DNA of 9,448 nucleotides from an uncultured Collinsella sp. (GTDB lineage Bacteria > Actinomycetota > Coriobacteriia > Coriobacteriales > Coriobacteriaceae): NCBI GenBank assembly GCA_902489225.1, contig CABTZA010000064.1, positions 1 to 9,448 on the forward strand, given 5' to 3'. The notes under the pieces are model-generated. The model did not search any database. It was given only the letters and a program-made list of their open reading frames with translations, and was not told the DNA's origin. Below are positions 1-5,864 of the stretch, piece after piece (the first letter of the stretch is position 1; the number at the start of each line of letters is the position of its first letter). The translations under genes were made by a program, and so were the position numbers.

Positions 1-1035
1 GGCTGGGCCATCACGTTTGTGACCGAGCAGGACGTGGACGAGTTCTACGAGATCGAGAAGCTCATGGACAAGACCGCCGACATCTACGAGGCCGGTGACC
101 TGCATGTGGGCCCCAATCCGCCCGCGGTTGACCCCGAGCGCGATCCTGCGGCCTTTAAGGTGAAGAAGAAGACCAAGCGCGGCAAGTCCAAGAGCAAGAA
201 GAAGCTTGAGCAGGCGCGTCGCGACGGCAAGCGCAACGGCGACGATTACGGCGACGTGGCTGGTCGTTCCAACCGCGGTCGCGACGAGCGCCGTGGCGAT
301 GGCGAGCGTCCGAGCCGTCCCAAGCGCGGTGGCAAGACCCGCGTGCGCGAGGGCGTTCAGGCTCGCGTGGACGAGGCCGTGGAGAGCGTGGCCCGCGAGG
401 TTGCTGCCGAGGAGCGCGGCGGTGCTGACGCCGTCAAGCAGGCCCCGCGTGGCAACCGTGCCGAGCGTCGTGCCAAGCAGTTCCAGGGCGAGGCACATCG
501 CCGCCGCCGCGAGGACGAGGACCGCGGCGGTCGTCGCCGTGTTGAGCGCGAGGACGAGGGCCGCGGTTCGCGCGGTGGCAAGCGCGGTTCGGGCGACCGC
601 CGTCGTTCCGGTCGTGATGACGAGCGCGGTGGCCGTGATGAGCGTCGCGGCGGCGAGGGTCGTGGTGAGCGTGCTGCCCGTGGCGGTGAGTCCCGTGGCG
701 GCAAGCGCTTTGAAGAGCGCAGTAGCCGCGGCGGCGAGCGTCGCGAGGGTGCTCGCGGCAATGGCGGCCGCGGCGGCGCTGGTCGTTCTAGCGAGTCGCG
801 CGATCGTCGTGACCCGCGTGCCAGCCGAGATCGTCGCGATGACTGGCGCAACTACGACGATACCCGCGAGGAGCGTCGTGGCGGCTATCGTGGCGCTCGT
901 GGTGGCAACCAGGCCGGCTCCCGTGGCGGCCGTGCCGGCGGGCGCGATAACCGTGGCAGCTATGGCAACAGCCGTGGCGGCAAGCGTGGTAGCAGCTCCC
1001 GTCGTCCCGGTGACGGCGGCGGCAAGCGCAAATAA
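1..1035 (+). CDS. DEAD/DEAH-box RNA helicase, C-terminal part (5' end outside window)
   Basis: The reading frame is open from base 1 to a TAA at 1033-1035 (344 residues), so the start and the helicase core lie upstream. The first visible residues (GWAITFVTEQDVDEFYEIEK) resemble the end of helicase domain 2 in bacterial DEAD-box proteins, where a TFVT-type strand precedes a helix ending in IEKL. A Lys-rich segment follows (about residues 55-75). From about residue 80 to the end the protein is low-complexity Arg/Gly/Asp/Glu with about fourteen RGG triplets, a tail type that in this family binds RNA non-specifically. The likely role is ATP-dependent RNA remodelling in ribosome assembly or mRNA turnover, in the cytoplasm. 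A strong terminator follows 33 bases after the stop. Long open frames overlapping it in other frames come from its GC-rich repetitive codons. The family is inferred from the short core remnant plus the tail; the exact subfamily (CsdA/DeaD/RhlE-like) cannot be set. Confidence 0.8.
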   Translation, partial: GWAITFVTEQDVDEFYEIEKLMDKTADIYEAGDLHVGPNPPAVDPERDPAAFKVKKKTKRGKSKSKKKLEQARRDGKRNGDDYGDVAGRSNRGRDERRGDGERPSRPKRGGKTRVREGVQARVDEAVESVAREVAAEERGGADAVKQAPRGNRAERRAKQFQGEAHRRRREDEDRGGRRRVEREDEGRGSRGGKRGSGDRRRSGRDDERGGRDERRGGEGRGERAARGGESRGGKRFEERSSRGGERREGARGNGGRGGAGRSSESRDRRDPRASRDRRDDWRNYDDTREERRGGYRGARGGNQAGSRGGRAGGRDNRGSYGNSRGGKRGSSSRRPGDGGGKRK

Positions 1036-1067
1036 CACACGCATCGCCCGCTAGAGCGAGGTGAACC

Positions 1068-1102
1068 AAGGGCCCCGAGCAACTACGCTCGGGGCCCTTT
1101 TT
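1068..1102 (+). terminator. Intrinsic terminator after the helicase gene
   Basis: A perfect 11-bp GC-rich stem (1070-1080 with 1087-1097) closes a 6-nt loop (AACTAC). It is extended by two A-T pairs and followed by TTTTT at 1098-1102. This is a textbook Rho-independent terminator, 33 bases downstream of the helicase stop. Confidence 0.95.
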
Positions 1103-1211
1103 GTTTGCCGTATCCGATCGCTAGTTCAAATGTGATTTCCTCGGGAATGCATCTAGAGGATGCCGTGGGCCTGTTTCCTACCATGCGGCAATGGGTCCCA
1201 TGGGGTGCGCC

Positions 1212-1444
1212 GTGCATTTTTTGGAGTATTCTGCAGTTCGAGTTGTCTGCATATGATTTGACGTCGCCAACGGTGGCTTTCGGATATCCCTAGCGAGCGT
1301 TCTGAGTCAGATTTCGTCGTTTTCCGGAGCAGGGGCGCGTCATTCTCGCCATGTCGGAACCCAAAATGACGCAGCGCCCTAAAGGTTTGCCCACTCGGGG
1401 TATTGCTGGCGCGGTCACGTTGCAGAATACTCCGTTTTTTGCAC
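1212..1444. repeat. Spaced 24-bp inverted-repeat pair bracketing about 233 bp (MITE-like or REP pair)
   Basis: The left arm at 1212-1235 reads GTGCA, six bases, then GGAGTATTCTGCA. The right arm at 1421-1444 is its reverse complement: TGCAGAATACTCC, six bases, then TGCAC. The outer 5 and inner 13 bases match exactly and the 6-base spacers are T/A-rich. No transposase lies between the arms and no flanking target duplication was seen. It could be a small non-autonomous element, or two copies of a dispersed intergenic motif in opposite orientation. Confidence 0.55.
1332..1379. repeat. Imperfect hairpin inside the spaced inverted-repeat pair
   Basis: GCGTCATT (1337-1344) pairs exactly with AATGACGC (1365-1372) across a 20-nt loop. 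Allowing a bulge, GGGCGC pairs with GCGCCC just outside. No T-run follows, so it is not an intrinsic terminator. Function unknown. Confidence 0.45.
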
Positions 1445-1544
1445 GGGCCAGGATGGGGTACCTCGGGAGAACACGGCGGTATCCCGTAAATATATACAAT
1501 CTGTACCGTAATTTATACAAAACGAAGAGGCAGACAGCGTAGGG

Positions 1545-1573
1545 TTGGTGCATTGGGGTGCTTGATGCACCAA
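1545..1573. repeat. TGGTGCA palindrome, REP-like, upstream of the EFR1 gene
   Basis: TTGGTGCAT (1545-1553) and ATGCACCAA (1565-1573) form perfect 9-bp arms around 11 bases. The left part TGGTGCATTGGGG (1546-1558) is the exact reverse complement of 2482-2494 downstream of the next gene, so the two loci share a repeat family. Confidence 0.65.
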
Positions 1574-1655
1574 AATGGGGATCCCACGTGCCGTATACTC
1601 TGGCTGGATGTGAAAGCGGCTTGACGCGTTGCCAGGCGTAGGGGAGGGTGCCTCG

Positions 1656-2417
1656 ATGAGCGTATTCGAAATTGTGTTTAGTCCGACGGGTGGAACGCAG
1701 AAGGTGTCAGGCCTTGTGGCCGGAGCACTGGGCAAGAATACCGTTACCGTCGATCTGACCGATAGCGGGTTGGATTTCAACGCTGTCTCGATGACTGAGG
1801 ACGACGTGGCCGTAATCTCTGTGCCGGCGTATGCCGGTAGAATCCCGGCTGTGGTGGCTGACCGGTTGGGCATGGTGCGCGGCAACGGGGCTCGGGCTGT
1901 TTTGGTTTGTGTATACGGAAACCGCGCGTTTGAGGACACGCTCGTAGAGCTGGAGGACGTTGCGAAGCATGCGGGATTCCGGGTGATCGCGGCAGTTGCA
2001 GCCATTGCAGAACATTCCATTGCGCGACAGTTTGCTGCCGGTCGTCCGGATGCGCAGGATGCGGCGCAGCTTGCTGAGTTTGCTCAGCAAATTCAGCAAA
2101 AGCTGTTGGCTGAGGATGCGTCCGAGCCCTCTATCCCCGGCAATCGTCCTTATAAACAAGCTGGAGGTCACCGCATGGCACCCGAGGCAACAGAGGATTG
2201 CGTTTCCTGCGGTGCATGCGCCGCGGCGTGCCCCGTTTGTGCTATCGACAAGGGTGACCCCAAACGAGCAGCTGGCGAGGCGTGCATCTCCTGCATGCGC
2301 TGCATTGCCGTATGTCCGCGAGGTGCTCGTAAGGTTGATCCCAACAGGTTATCCGCTGTTTCCCAGATGCTGAGCAAGGTTTGCGTCGTGCGGAAGGAAT
2401 GCGAGCTCTTTATCTAG
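1656..2417 (+). CDS. EFR1-type flavodoxin/ferredoxin fusion protein
   Basis: A 253-residue soluble electron-transfer protein. The start at ATG 1656 is chosen because GGGGAGG (1641-1647) sits 8 bases upstream; an in-frame TTG at 1629 lacks this. Residues 1-150 form a flavodoxin-like domain, with the FMN phosphate-loop motif FSPTGGTQKV near residues 8-17 and a PAYAGRIP segment typical of the second FMN loop. The C-terminal third is a bacterial ferredoxin module with two complete [4Fe-4S] motifs: Cys182-185-188 with Cys192-Pro, and Cys210-213-216 with Cys220-Pro. This order matches the EFR1 family of anaerobes, whose physiological partners are mostly unknown; shuttling electrons between FMN and low-potential clusters is the reasonable inference. 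It stands alone, separated from both neighbours by repeat-bearing spacers. Its sequence looks less GC-biased than the neighbouring genes, which with the flanking repeats hints at, but does not prove, later acquisition. Confidence 0.85.
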   Translation: MSVFEIVFSPTGGTQKVSGLVAGALGKNTVTVDLTDSGLDFNAVSMTEDDVAVISVPAYAGRIPAVVADRLGMVRGNGARAVLVCVYGNRAFEDTLVELEDVAKHAGFRVIAAVAAIAEHSIARQFAAGRPDAQDAAQLAEFAQQIQQKLLAEDASEPSIPGNRPYKQAGGHRMAPEATEDCVSCGACAAACPVCAIDKGDPKRAAGEACISCMRCIAVCPRGARKVDPNRLSAVSQMLSKVCVVRKECELFI

Positions 2418-2428
2418 CGCATACGAAA

Positions 2429-2495
2429 TTGGTGCAATGGGACCAGGTTAATCTGCACCAACCTGGTGCAAACAAACCTGTCCCCAATGCACCAG
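2429..2495. repeat. 67-bp palindromic REP-like element after the EFR1 gene
   Basis: Bases 2429-2462 and the reverse complement of 2462-2495 align along about 34 bases, sharing TGGTGCA, TGGG, CAGGTT and TGCACCA blocks. Inside it, ACCAGGTT (2442-2449) pairs with AACCTGGT (2460-2467) around a 10-nt loop. The arm carries the GGGGACAGGTT word (as its reverse complement) seen in REP elements of many bacteria. It shares a 13-base exact block with the palindrome at 1545-1573. Confidence 0.7.
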
Positions 2496-2550
2496 AGTGA
2501 GGAGTGTCCCCGAGTGCCGGCAGAAAAGGAACGTCCCTAAGTACCGCATA

Positions 2551-2586
2551 AATACCGTTTATCGGAGAAAAAATACCGTTCGCCGG
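2551..2586 (+). promoter_or_regulatory. Phased direct repeats, candidate activator or repressor site
   Basis: Two 15-base copies (2551-2565 and 2572-2586) match at 12 positions and start 21 bases apart, two helical turns. Each is a half-palindrome of the form ACCG-N5-CGG. A third TACCG at 2542-2546 lies 11 bases before the first, so all three fall on one DNA face. They sit just upstream of the -35 box, a usual place for an activator. No matching regulator is known to me. Confidence 0.45.
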
Positions 2587-2595
2587 TCATAATGA

Positions 2596-2623
2596 TTGTT
2601 CCGGCTTTGGGCTTGTCTACAAT
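2596..2623 (+). promoter_or_regulatory. Sigma-70-type promoter for the PTS operon
   Basis: TTGTTC (2596-2601) and TACAAT (2618-2623) are separated by 16 bases, with 4 of 6 and 5 of 6 matches to the consensus. Transcription would start near 2630 and give a leader of about 130 nt ahead of the EIIA gene, which accommodates the antitermination structure. Confidence 0.55.
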
Positions 2624-2643
2624 AACCCCCGTAAAAGAAATGC

Positions 2644-2679
2644 GGAAGGTTACCGAGTCCCTCGGACGTGGGCCTAACC
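2644..2679 (+). promoter_or_regulatory. Probable ribonucleic antiterminator (RAT) for a BglG/LicT-family protein
   Basis: The 5' half GGAAGGTTAC (2644-2653) matches the family RAT pattern GGATTGTTAC at 8 of 10 positions. The 3' half GGGCCTAACC (2670-2679) matches AGGCAAAACC at 7 of 10. In between, CCGAG (2653-2657) pairs with CTCGG (2661-2665) around a 3-nt loop, and GGTTA (2648-2652) can pair with TAACC (2675-2679), leaving a 9-nt bulge. At 36 nt it is somewhat longer than classic 29-30-nt RATs. Its 3' half is also the 5' arm of the hairpin at 2671-2735, so the two folds exclude each other. A matching antiterminator gene lies in the same operon. Confidence 0.6.
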
Positions 2680-2735
2680 AAAGTCTTTGATCGCGAGCGT
2701 CTCAATGGGCGCATTCGATTGATTTTGGTTGGGCT
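2671..2735 (+). terminator. Leader hairpin competing with the RAT (attenuator, atypical tail)
   Basis: GGCCTAACCAAA (2671-2682) pairs with TTTGGTTGGGCT (2724-2735) over 12 pairs including two G-U. A second stem, 2687-2693 with 2716-2722, stacks inside, and a short apical stem tops it. The tail after the stem is U/A-rich (TATATTTAT) and not a clean U-run, so termination may be weak. As the hairpin ends 24 bases before the chosen start, an effect on translation is also possible. Confidence 0.55.
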
Positions 2736-2759
2736 ATATTTATGAAGGGACATGTCACC

Positions 2760-3272
2760 ATGGGTTTCTTTTCTCGCCTAATGGGTGGCTCGGATAAACA
2801 GACGACTGCGGCTTCCGAGTTCGAAATCCTCGCTCCCGTTTCCGGCGAGCTTGTTCATCTAGAAAATACCAATGACCCCGCTTTTAGCAGCCGTGCAGTG
2901 GGCGATGGCGTTGCCGTGGTTCCCCAAGAGGGAACGGTGTGCGCTCCTGTTTCCGGCACCGTCGCGGCGCTGTTTCCGACTGAGCACGCACTGGGCATCA
3001 TGTCCGACGACAGCTCTGCTCAGGTGATGCTGCACATCGGAATCGACACTGTTAAACTTGAGGGCAAGGGCTTCCATGCGCTTGTTGCTCAGGGTGACCA
3101 TGTCGACGCGGGCCAGCCCCTCGTCGAGGTCGATTTCGACGCGGTCCGCGCCGCCAGCTTCGATCCCACGGTCTTCGTTATCGTGTGCGAGCGTTCGGAG
3201 AACTCGACTCTTCGCGAGCATGCTTCCGGCCCTGTTGCTGTTAAAGAGCCTGTCATCTGGCTTTCCGAGTAA
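2760..3272 (+). CDS. PTS EIIA component, glucose (Crr) type
   Basis: 170 residues, the length of stand-alone EIIA-Glc (E. coli Crr 169). ATG 2760 is chosen because AAGGGA (2745-2750) lies 9 bases upstream and the protein then begins MGFFSRLMGG, like other family members; an in-frame ATG at 2742 would add six residues without a good ribosome binding site. The phosphorylated histidine is His92 in VMLHIGIDTVKLEGKGF, and the supporting His76 is in PTEHALGI. It takes phosphate from HPr and passes it to the EIIB domain. Here it most likely serves the EIICB encoded two genes downstream, which has no EIIA domain of its own, and it may also contribute to PTS control of the neighbouring antiterminator. 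It is the first gene of the operon and follows the RAT leader; the next gene begins 18 bases after its stop. Confidence 0.92.
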   Translation: MGFFSRLMGGSDKQTTAASEFEILAPVSGELVHLENTNDPAFSSRAVGDGVAVVPQEGTVCAPVSGTVAALFPTEHALGIMSDDSSAQVMLHIGIDTVKLEGKGFHALVAQGDHVDAGQPLVEVDFDAVRAASFDPTVFVIVCERSENSTLREHASGPVAVKEPVIWLSE

Positions 3273-3290
3273 ATTCTTGTGGTGGGTACC

Positions 3291-4145
3291 GTGGTTATCA
3301 AGCGAGTTTTTAACAACAACGTCGCAATGGTCACTTCGGACGATGGCTTCGAGCTCATCGTCATCGGTCGAGGCCTCTGCTTTGGCCGTCATGCCGGCGA
3401 TGCCATCGACGAGGCGTCAGTCGAAAAGACCTACGCGTTGCAGGAGGGAACTTCTCAGGACTCGCGTACGATTGACCGCTTGGCACATCTTTTGGAGTCC
3501 ATCCCCACCGTCAACCTCGTGATTTCCGAGGAAGTTGTTCAGATGCTTCGCCGAGAGCTCAATGCCGACATCAACGATAAGATCCTCATTGCTCTCGCAG
3601 ACCATATCAGCCTTGCTTTGGAGCGTGAGCGCAAAGGCGTTCCCTGCGAGAACCCGCTGCTGCTCGAGATCCAGCAGTTCTATCGCAAGGAGTACGCGCT
3701 TGCGGGCCGTGCCCTTCAGATCATCAAGGACTATCTGGGCATCCAGATGAGCGAAGAAGAGCAGGGTTTCATTACCTTGCATATCGTCAACGCCACCATG
3801 CCGCAGCGCTCTGACCGTCTGATCGTTTCGGTCCAGCTTGTTCGCGACGTGCTTGCGATTGTTTCCGAGCGCTATGCCACGACCCTCGACGACACCTCGC
3901 TGCCTTACGAACGTTTCGTTCGTCACCTGCAGTTTTTCGCACAGCGAGCACTCGATCCTACGGCAGGGCAAATCAACGGAGACGCGCTGTTCCGAATCGA
4001 TGAAACGGCGTATCCGCGTGCATTCTCGTGTGCGGATGCCATAGCCGCCCACTTGTCGTCTACCTATAACGTTGTCGTTACCGATGCCGAGAAGAGTTAT
4101 CTCGCATATCACATTGTTAACCTGCTTGGAGAACCTGGTCTCTAG
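3291..4145 (+). CDS. BglG/LicT-family transcriptional antiterminator with two PRDs
   Basis: 284 residues from GTG 3291, a start giving MVIKRVFNNN, which matches the family N-terminus (M-x-IxKxLNNN); GGTGGG (3281-3286) precedes it closely. In-frame GTGs at 3279 and 3282 are alternatives. Residues 1-55 form the RNA-binding CAT domain. PRD1 (about 65-170) and PRD2 (about 171-280) follow. All four regulatory histidines are present: His105 (ADHISLAL), His164 (TLHIVN), His212 (VRHLQFF) and His274 (AYHIVNLL). Each sits exactly five positions after the corresponding LicT histidine (100, 159, 207, 269). In this family, EII phosphorylates PRD1 to inactivate the protein when substrate is absent, while HPr phosphorylation of PRD2 activates it. 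Active dimers bind a RAT and block terminator formation. The probable RAT at 2644-2679 makes this an autoregulated operon member. Whether the GlcT, LicT or SacY subgroup fits best cannot be judged here. Confidence 0.93.
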   Translation: MVIKRVFNNNVAMVTSDDGFELIVIGRGLCFGRHAGDAIDEASVEKTYALQEGTSQDSRTIDRLAHLLESIPTVNLVISEEVVQMLRRELNADINDKILIALADHISLALERERKGVPCENPLLLEIQQFYRKEYALAGRALQIIKDYLGIQMSEEEQGFITLHIVNATMPQRSDRLIVSVQLVRDVLAIVSERYATTLDDTSLPYERFVRHLQFFAQRALDPTAGQINGDALFRIDETAYPRAFSCADAIAAHLSSTYNVVVTDAEKSYLAYHIVNLLGEPGL

Positions 4146-4244
4146 GCATAACGTGCCCACACATCGATCGATATAAGGCAAGGCTCACGGTCTTGTCCAG
4201 GGCACATCTGTCTTAATTTGCGGAAAAGGAAGGGGAGTACCGCT

Positions 4245-5861
4245 ATGACCGCAAAAAAGAAGTTCAATTTCAAAGCGCCGTTGGAGGTGTTCGCGAAGTC
4301 GATCGTCCAGCCGATGATGTATCTCTCGGTTGCCGGCATCCTGCTCATCGTGGGCATCATTCTGACCAACAAGACCATCTGCGCTTTGGTCCCCGTACTG
4401 GGCTCCGGTCCGTTCCAGCTTGTGGGCGCCGTTGTCTATCAGTCGCTGATGTTTATCATCAACAACCTCTCGATTCTGTTCTGCGTGGGCATCGCCGGCG
4501 CCATGGCAAAGAAGAACAAGGGCCATGCTTCGCTGATCGCCCTGATGTCGTTCTTCCTGTTCCTGCAGGCTAACAACATCGTGCTCAACGCCACCGGCTC
4601 TCTTGCCGATGCGAGCGGCATGCTCGGTCTTACCGGAACCGGCCAGGCCACCGTTATGGGCATCCAGGTACTCGATACCGGCGTGTTTGGCGGCATCATC
4701 CTTGGTTGCATCACCGGTGCTGTGTTCAACAAGTACTCGAACAAACAGTTCCCCATTGCCCTTTCGATGTTCTCGGGCGTTCGCTTTCCGTTCCTGATCA
4801 TGATCATCATTTCCTGGATCATGGGCGCTGGCTTCTGCATCGTTTGGCCTCCGGTTCAGGGTGCCATCTCCTCCGTTGCCGGCATCATTAAGGAGTCGGG
4901 CAACATCGGTCTGTTTATCTACGGCATGCTCAACAAGCTGCTTGTTCCCACCGGTCTGCACCACCTCATCTACACCCCGTTCCAGTTCTCCGATGTGGGT
5001 GGCACCCTGACGCTGGGTGATCAGGTTATCGCCGGCGCCTATCCCATCCGTGTTGCCGAGATGGCAATGACGGGCCAGCCCTTCTCCGATAGCACCTATT
5101 TCAACAGCTACACCTTCAACAACCTGTGGCCCTACATCGGTATCGGTCTCGCCTTTATCGTCACCGCTTACAAGGGGAACAAGGATAAGACCAAAGCCGT
5201 TATCATCCCGCTGATCATCACCGCCGTGCTCTCCTGCGTGACCGAGCCCATGGACTTCCTCTTTGTCTTTGCCGCTCCCGTGCTCTTTGTCGTTCACTCG
5301 GTTCTTTCTGGCATCTTCCTGGTCCTGCTCAAGGTTCTCTCCGTGCCCGCTTCGACTGCAGGCGGCATCATCAACATCGTGGTTTCCAACCTGGTTCTTG
5401 GTGTCGATAAGACCAACTGGCCGGTTATGCTCGTGCTCGGAGTCGTCAACGCCGCTCTGTACTTCTTCCTCTTCACCTTCCTTATTAAGAAGCTCAACCT
5501 CCACACGCCTGGTCGCGAGGAGGAGTCCGAGCTCGCCGAGTCCGTTGCCGAGGGCGAGGCCGCCGCGTCTGTCGCGGTGAAGCAGGGCGCTGTTGCCGCA
5601 GCTCCCGCAGAGGGCGTCGATGCAGGTATTGCCGACCTGGTCGCAGGTCTTGGTGGCAAGGACAACATCGAGGAGCTCGAGAACTGCTTTACGCGTCTCC
5701 GCGTGAACGTTAAGAACCCGGACCTCATCGATGAGAACCTCATCAACCATGTGCCCAACAGCGGTATCAACCGCAACGGCAACAATATCCAGATCATCTT
5801 TGGCATGAAGGTCGCCGAGATGCGCGACAAGGTCGAAAACGCAATTGAGAAGGAGCAGTAA
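4245..5861 (+). CDS. PTS EIICB permease, alpha-glucoside/maltose type (MalP/GlvC-like)
   Basis: 538 residues from ATG 4245, preceded by AAGGAAGGGGAG 8 bases upstream; an in-frame TTG at 4218 is less likely. Residues 1-430 are the EIIC channel, about ten hydrophobic segments in the inner membrane. Family hallmarks are the GLHH motif (residues 237-240) and TEPMDFLFVF (333-342), whose Glu contributes to sugar binding in glucose-superfamily EIIC. An Ala/Glu-rich linker (about 425-460) leads to the EIIB domain (about 460-538), with phospho-acceptor Cys481 in ENCFTRLRV. No EIIA domain is attached, so the EIIA at 2760-3272 presumably supplies phosphate. It imports and 6-phosphorylates a disaccharide. 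The alpha-glucoside assignment rests mainly on the GH4 phospho-alpha-glucosidase gene starting three bases after its stop; glucose or N-acetylglucosamine specificity is possible from sequence alone but fits the context less well. The 99-base gap before it shows no clear promoter. Confidence 0.9.
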   Translation: MTAKKKFNFKAPLEVFAKSIVQPMMYLSVAGILLIVGIILTNKTICALVPVLGSGPFQLVGAVVYQSLMFIINNLSILFCVGIAGAMAKKNKGHASLIALMSFFLFLQANNIVLNATGSLADASGMLGLTGTGQATVMGIQVLDTGVFGGIILGCITGAVFNKYSNKQFPIALSMFSGVRFPFLIMIIISWIMGAGFCIVWPPVQGAISSVAGIIKESGNIGLFIYGMLNKLLVPTGLHHLIYTPFQFSDVGGTLTLGDQVIAGAYPIRVAEMAMTGQPFSDSTYFNSYTFNNLWPYIGIGLAFIVTAYKGNKDKTKAVIIPLIITAVLSCVTEPMDFLFVFAAPVLFVVHSVLSGIFLVLLKVLSVPASTAGGIINIVVSNLVLGVDKTNWPVMLVLGVVNAALYFFLFTFLIKKLNLHTPGREEESELAESVAEGEAAASVAVKQGAVAAAPAEGVDAGIADLVAGLGGKDNIEELENCFTRLRVNVKNPDLIDENLINHVPNSGINRNGNNIQIIFGMKVAEMRDKVENAIEKEQ

Positions 5862-5864
5862 ACA

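Larger units (their letters stand above)
1103..1655. other. Gene-poor intergenic stretch with repeats, no convincing gene
   Basis: About 550 bases between the helicase terminator and the EFR1 gene. Short open frames occur on both strands (1105-1293 +, 1290-1553 -, 1351-1542 +), but they overlap each other, lack good ribosome binding sites and resemble no family I know. The stretch holds a spaced inverted-repeat pair (1212-1444), a hairpin (1332-1379), AT-rich sequence with two TATACA words (about 1493-1520), a TGGTGCA palindrome (1545-1573) and a possible -10 hexamer TATACT (1594-1599) that has no good -35. The promoter of the next gene is therefore not firmly located. Confidence 0.6.
2418..2759. 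other. Repeat-rich then regulatory spacer before the PTS operon
   Basis: About 340 bases without a gene. From left to right: a 67-bp palindromic REP-like element (2429-2495); an imperfect 16-base tandem (2505-2520 and 2531-2546, 11 of 16 matching) containing GTCCC words; phased TACCG boxes (2542-2586); a promoter (2596-2623); and a probable antitermination leader (2644-2735). No intrinsic terminator with a T-run was found after the EFR1 gene, so the palindrome may serve that role. Confidence 0.6.

Noticed and set aside
206..1054. Long Ala/Val-rich + frame and Arg/Ser-rich minus frame over the helicase tail
   Set aside because: Arise from repetitive Arg/Gly codons of the true frame, which continues the helicase core.
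1290..1553. Minus-strand 87-codon open frame in the intergenic stretch
   Set aside because: Spans the inverted-repeat arm and hairpin, has no clear ribosome binding site and matches no known family; better read as repeat sequence.
1594..1599. TATACT as a -10 box for the EFR1 gene
   Set aside because: No acceptable -35 at 15-19 bases upstream and no extended -10 TGN; kept only as a mention.
1611..1624. TGAAAGCGGCTTGA resembles a CcpA cre site
   Set aside because: Three positions of the core consensus are broken and a CcpA system is not expected in this lineage.
2429..2495. Considered whether the palindromic repeats form a CRISPR array or an attachment site
   Set aside because: No regular repeat-spacer spacing, no cas genes, no integrase or tRNA; it is a single imperfect palindrome.
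4153..4205. GTGCCC/GGGCAC inverted repeat and ATCGATCGAT palindrome before the EIICB gene, considered as a second RAT or promoter
   Set aside because: Six-base arms 41 bases apart are within chance, and no RAT-like half-sites or -35/-10 pair were found.
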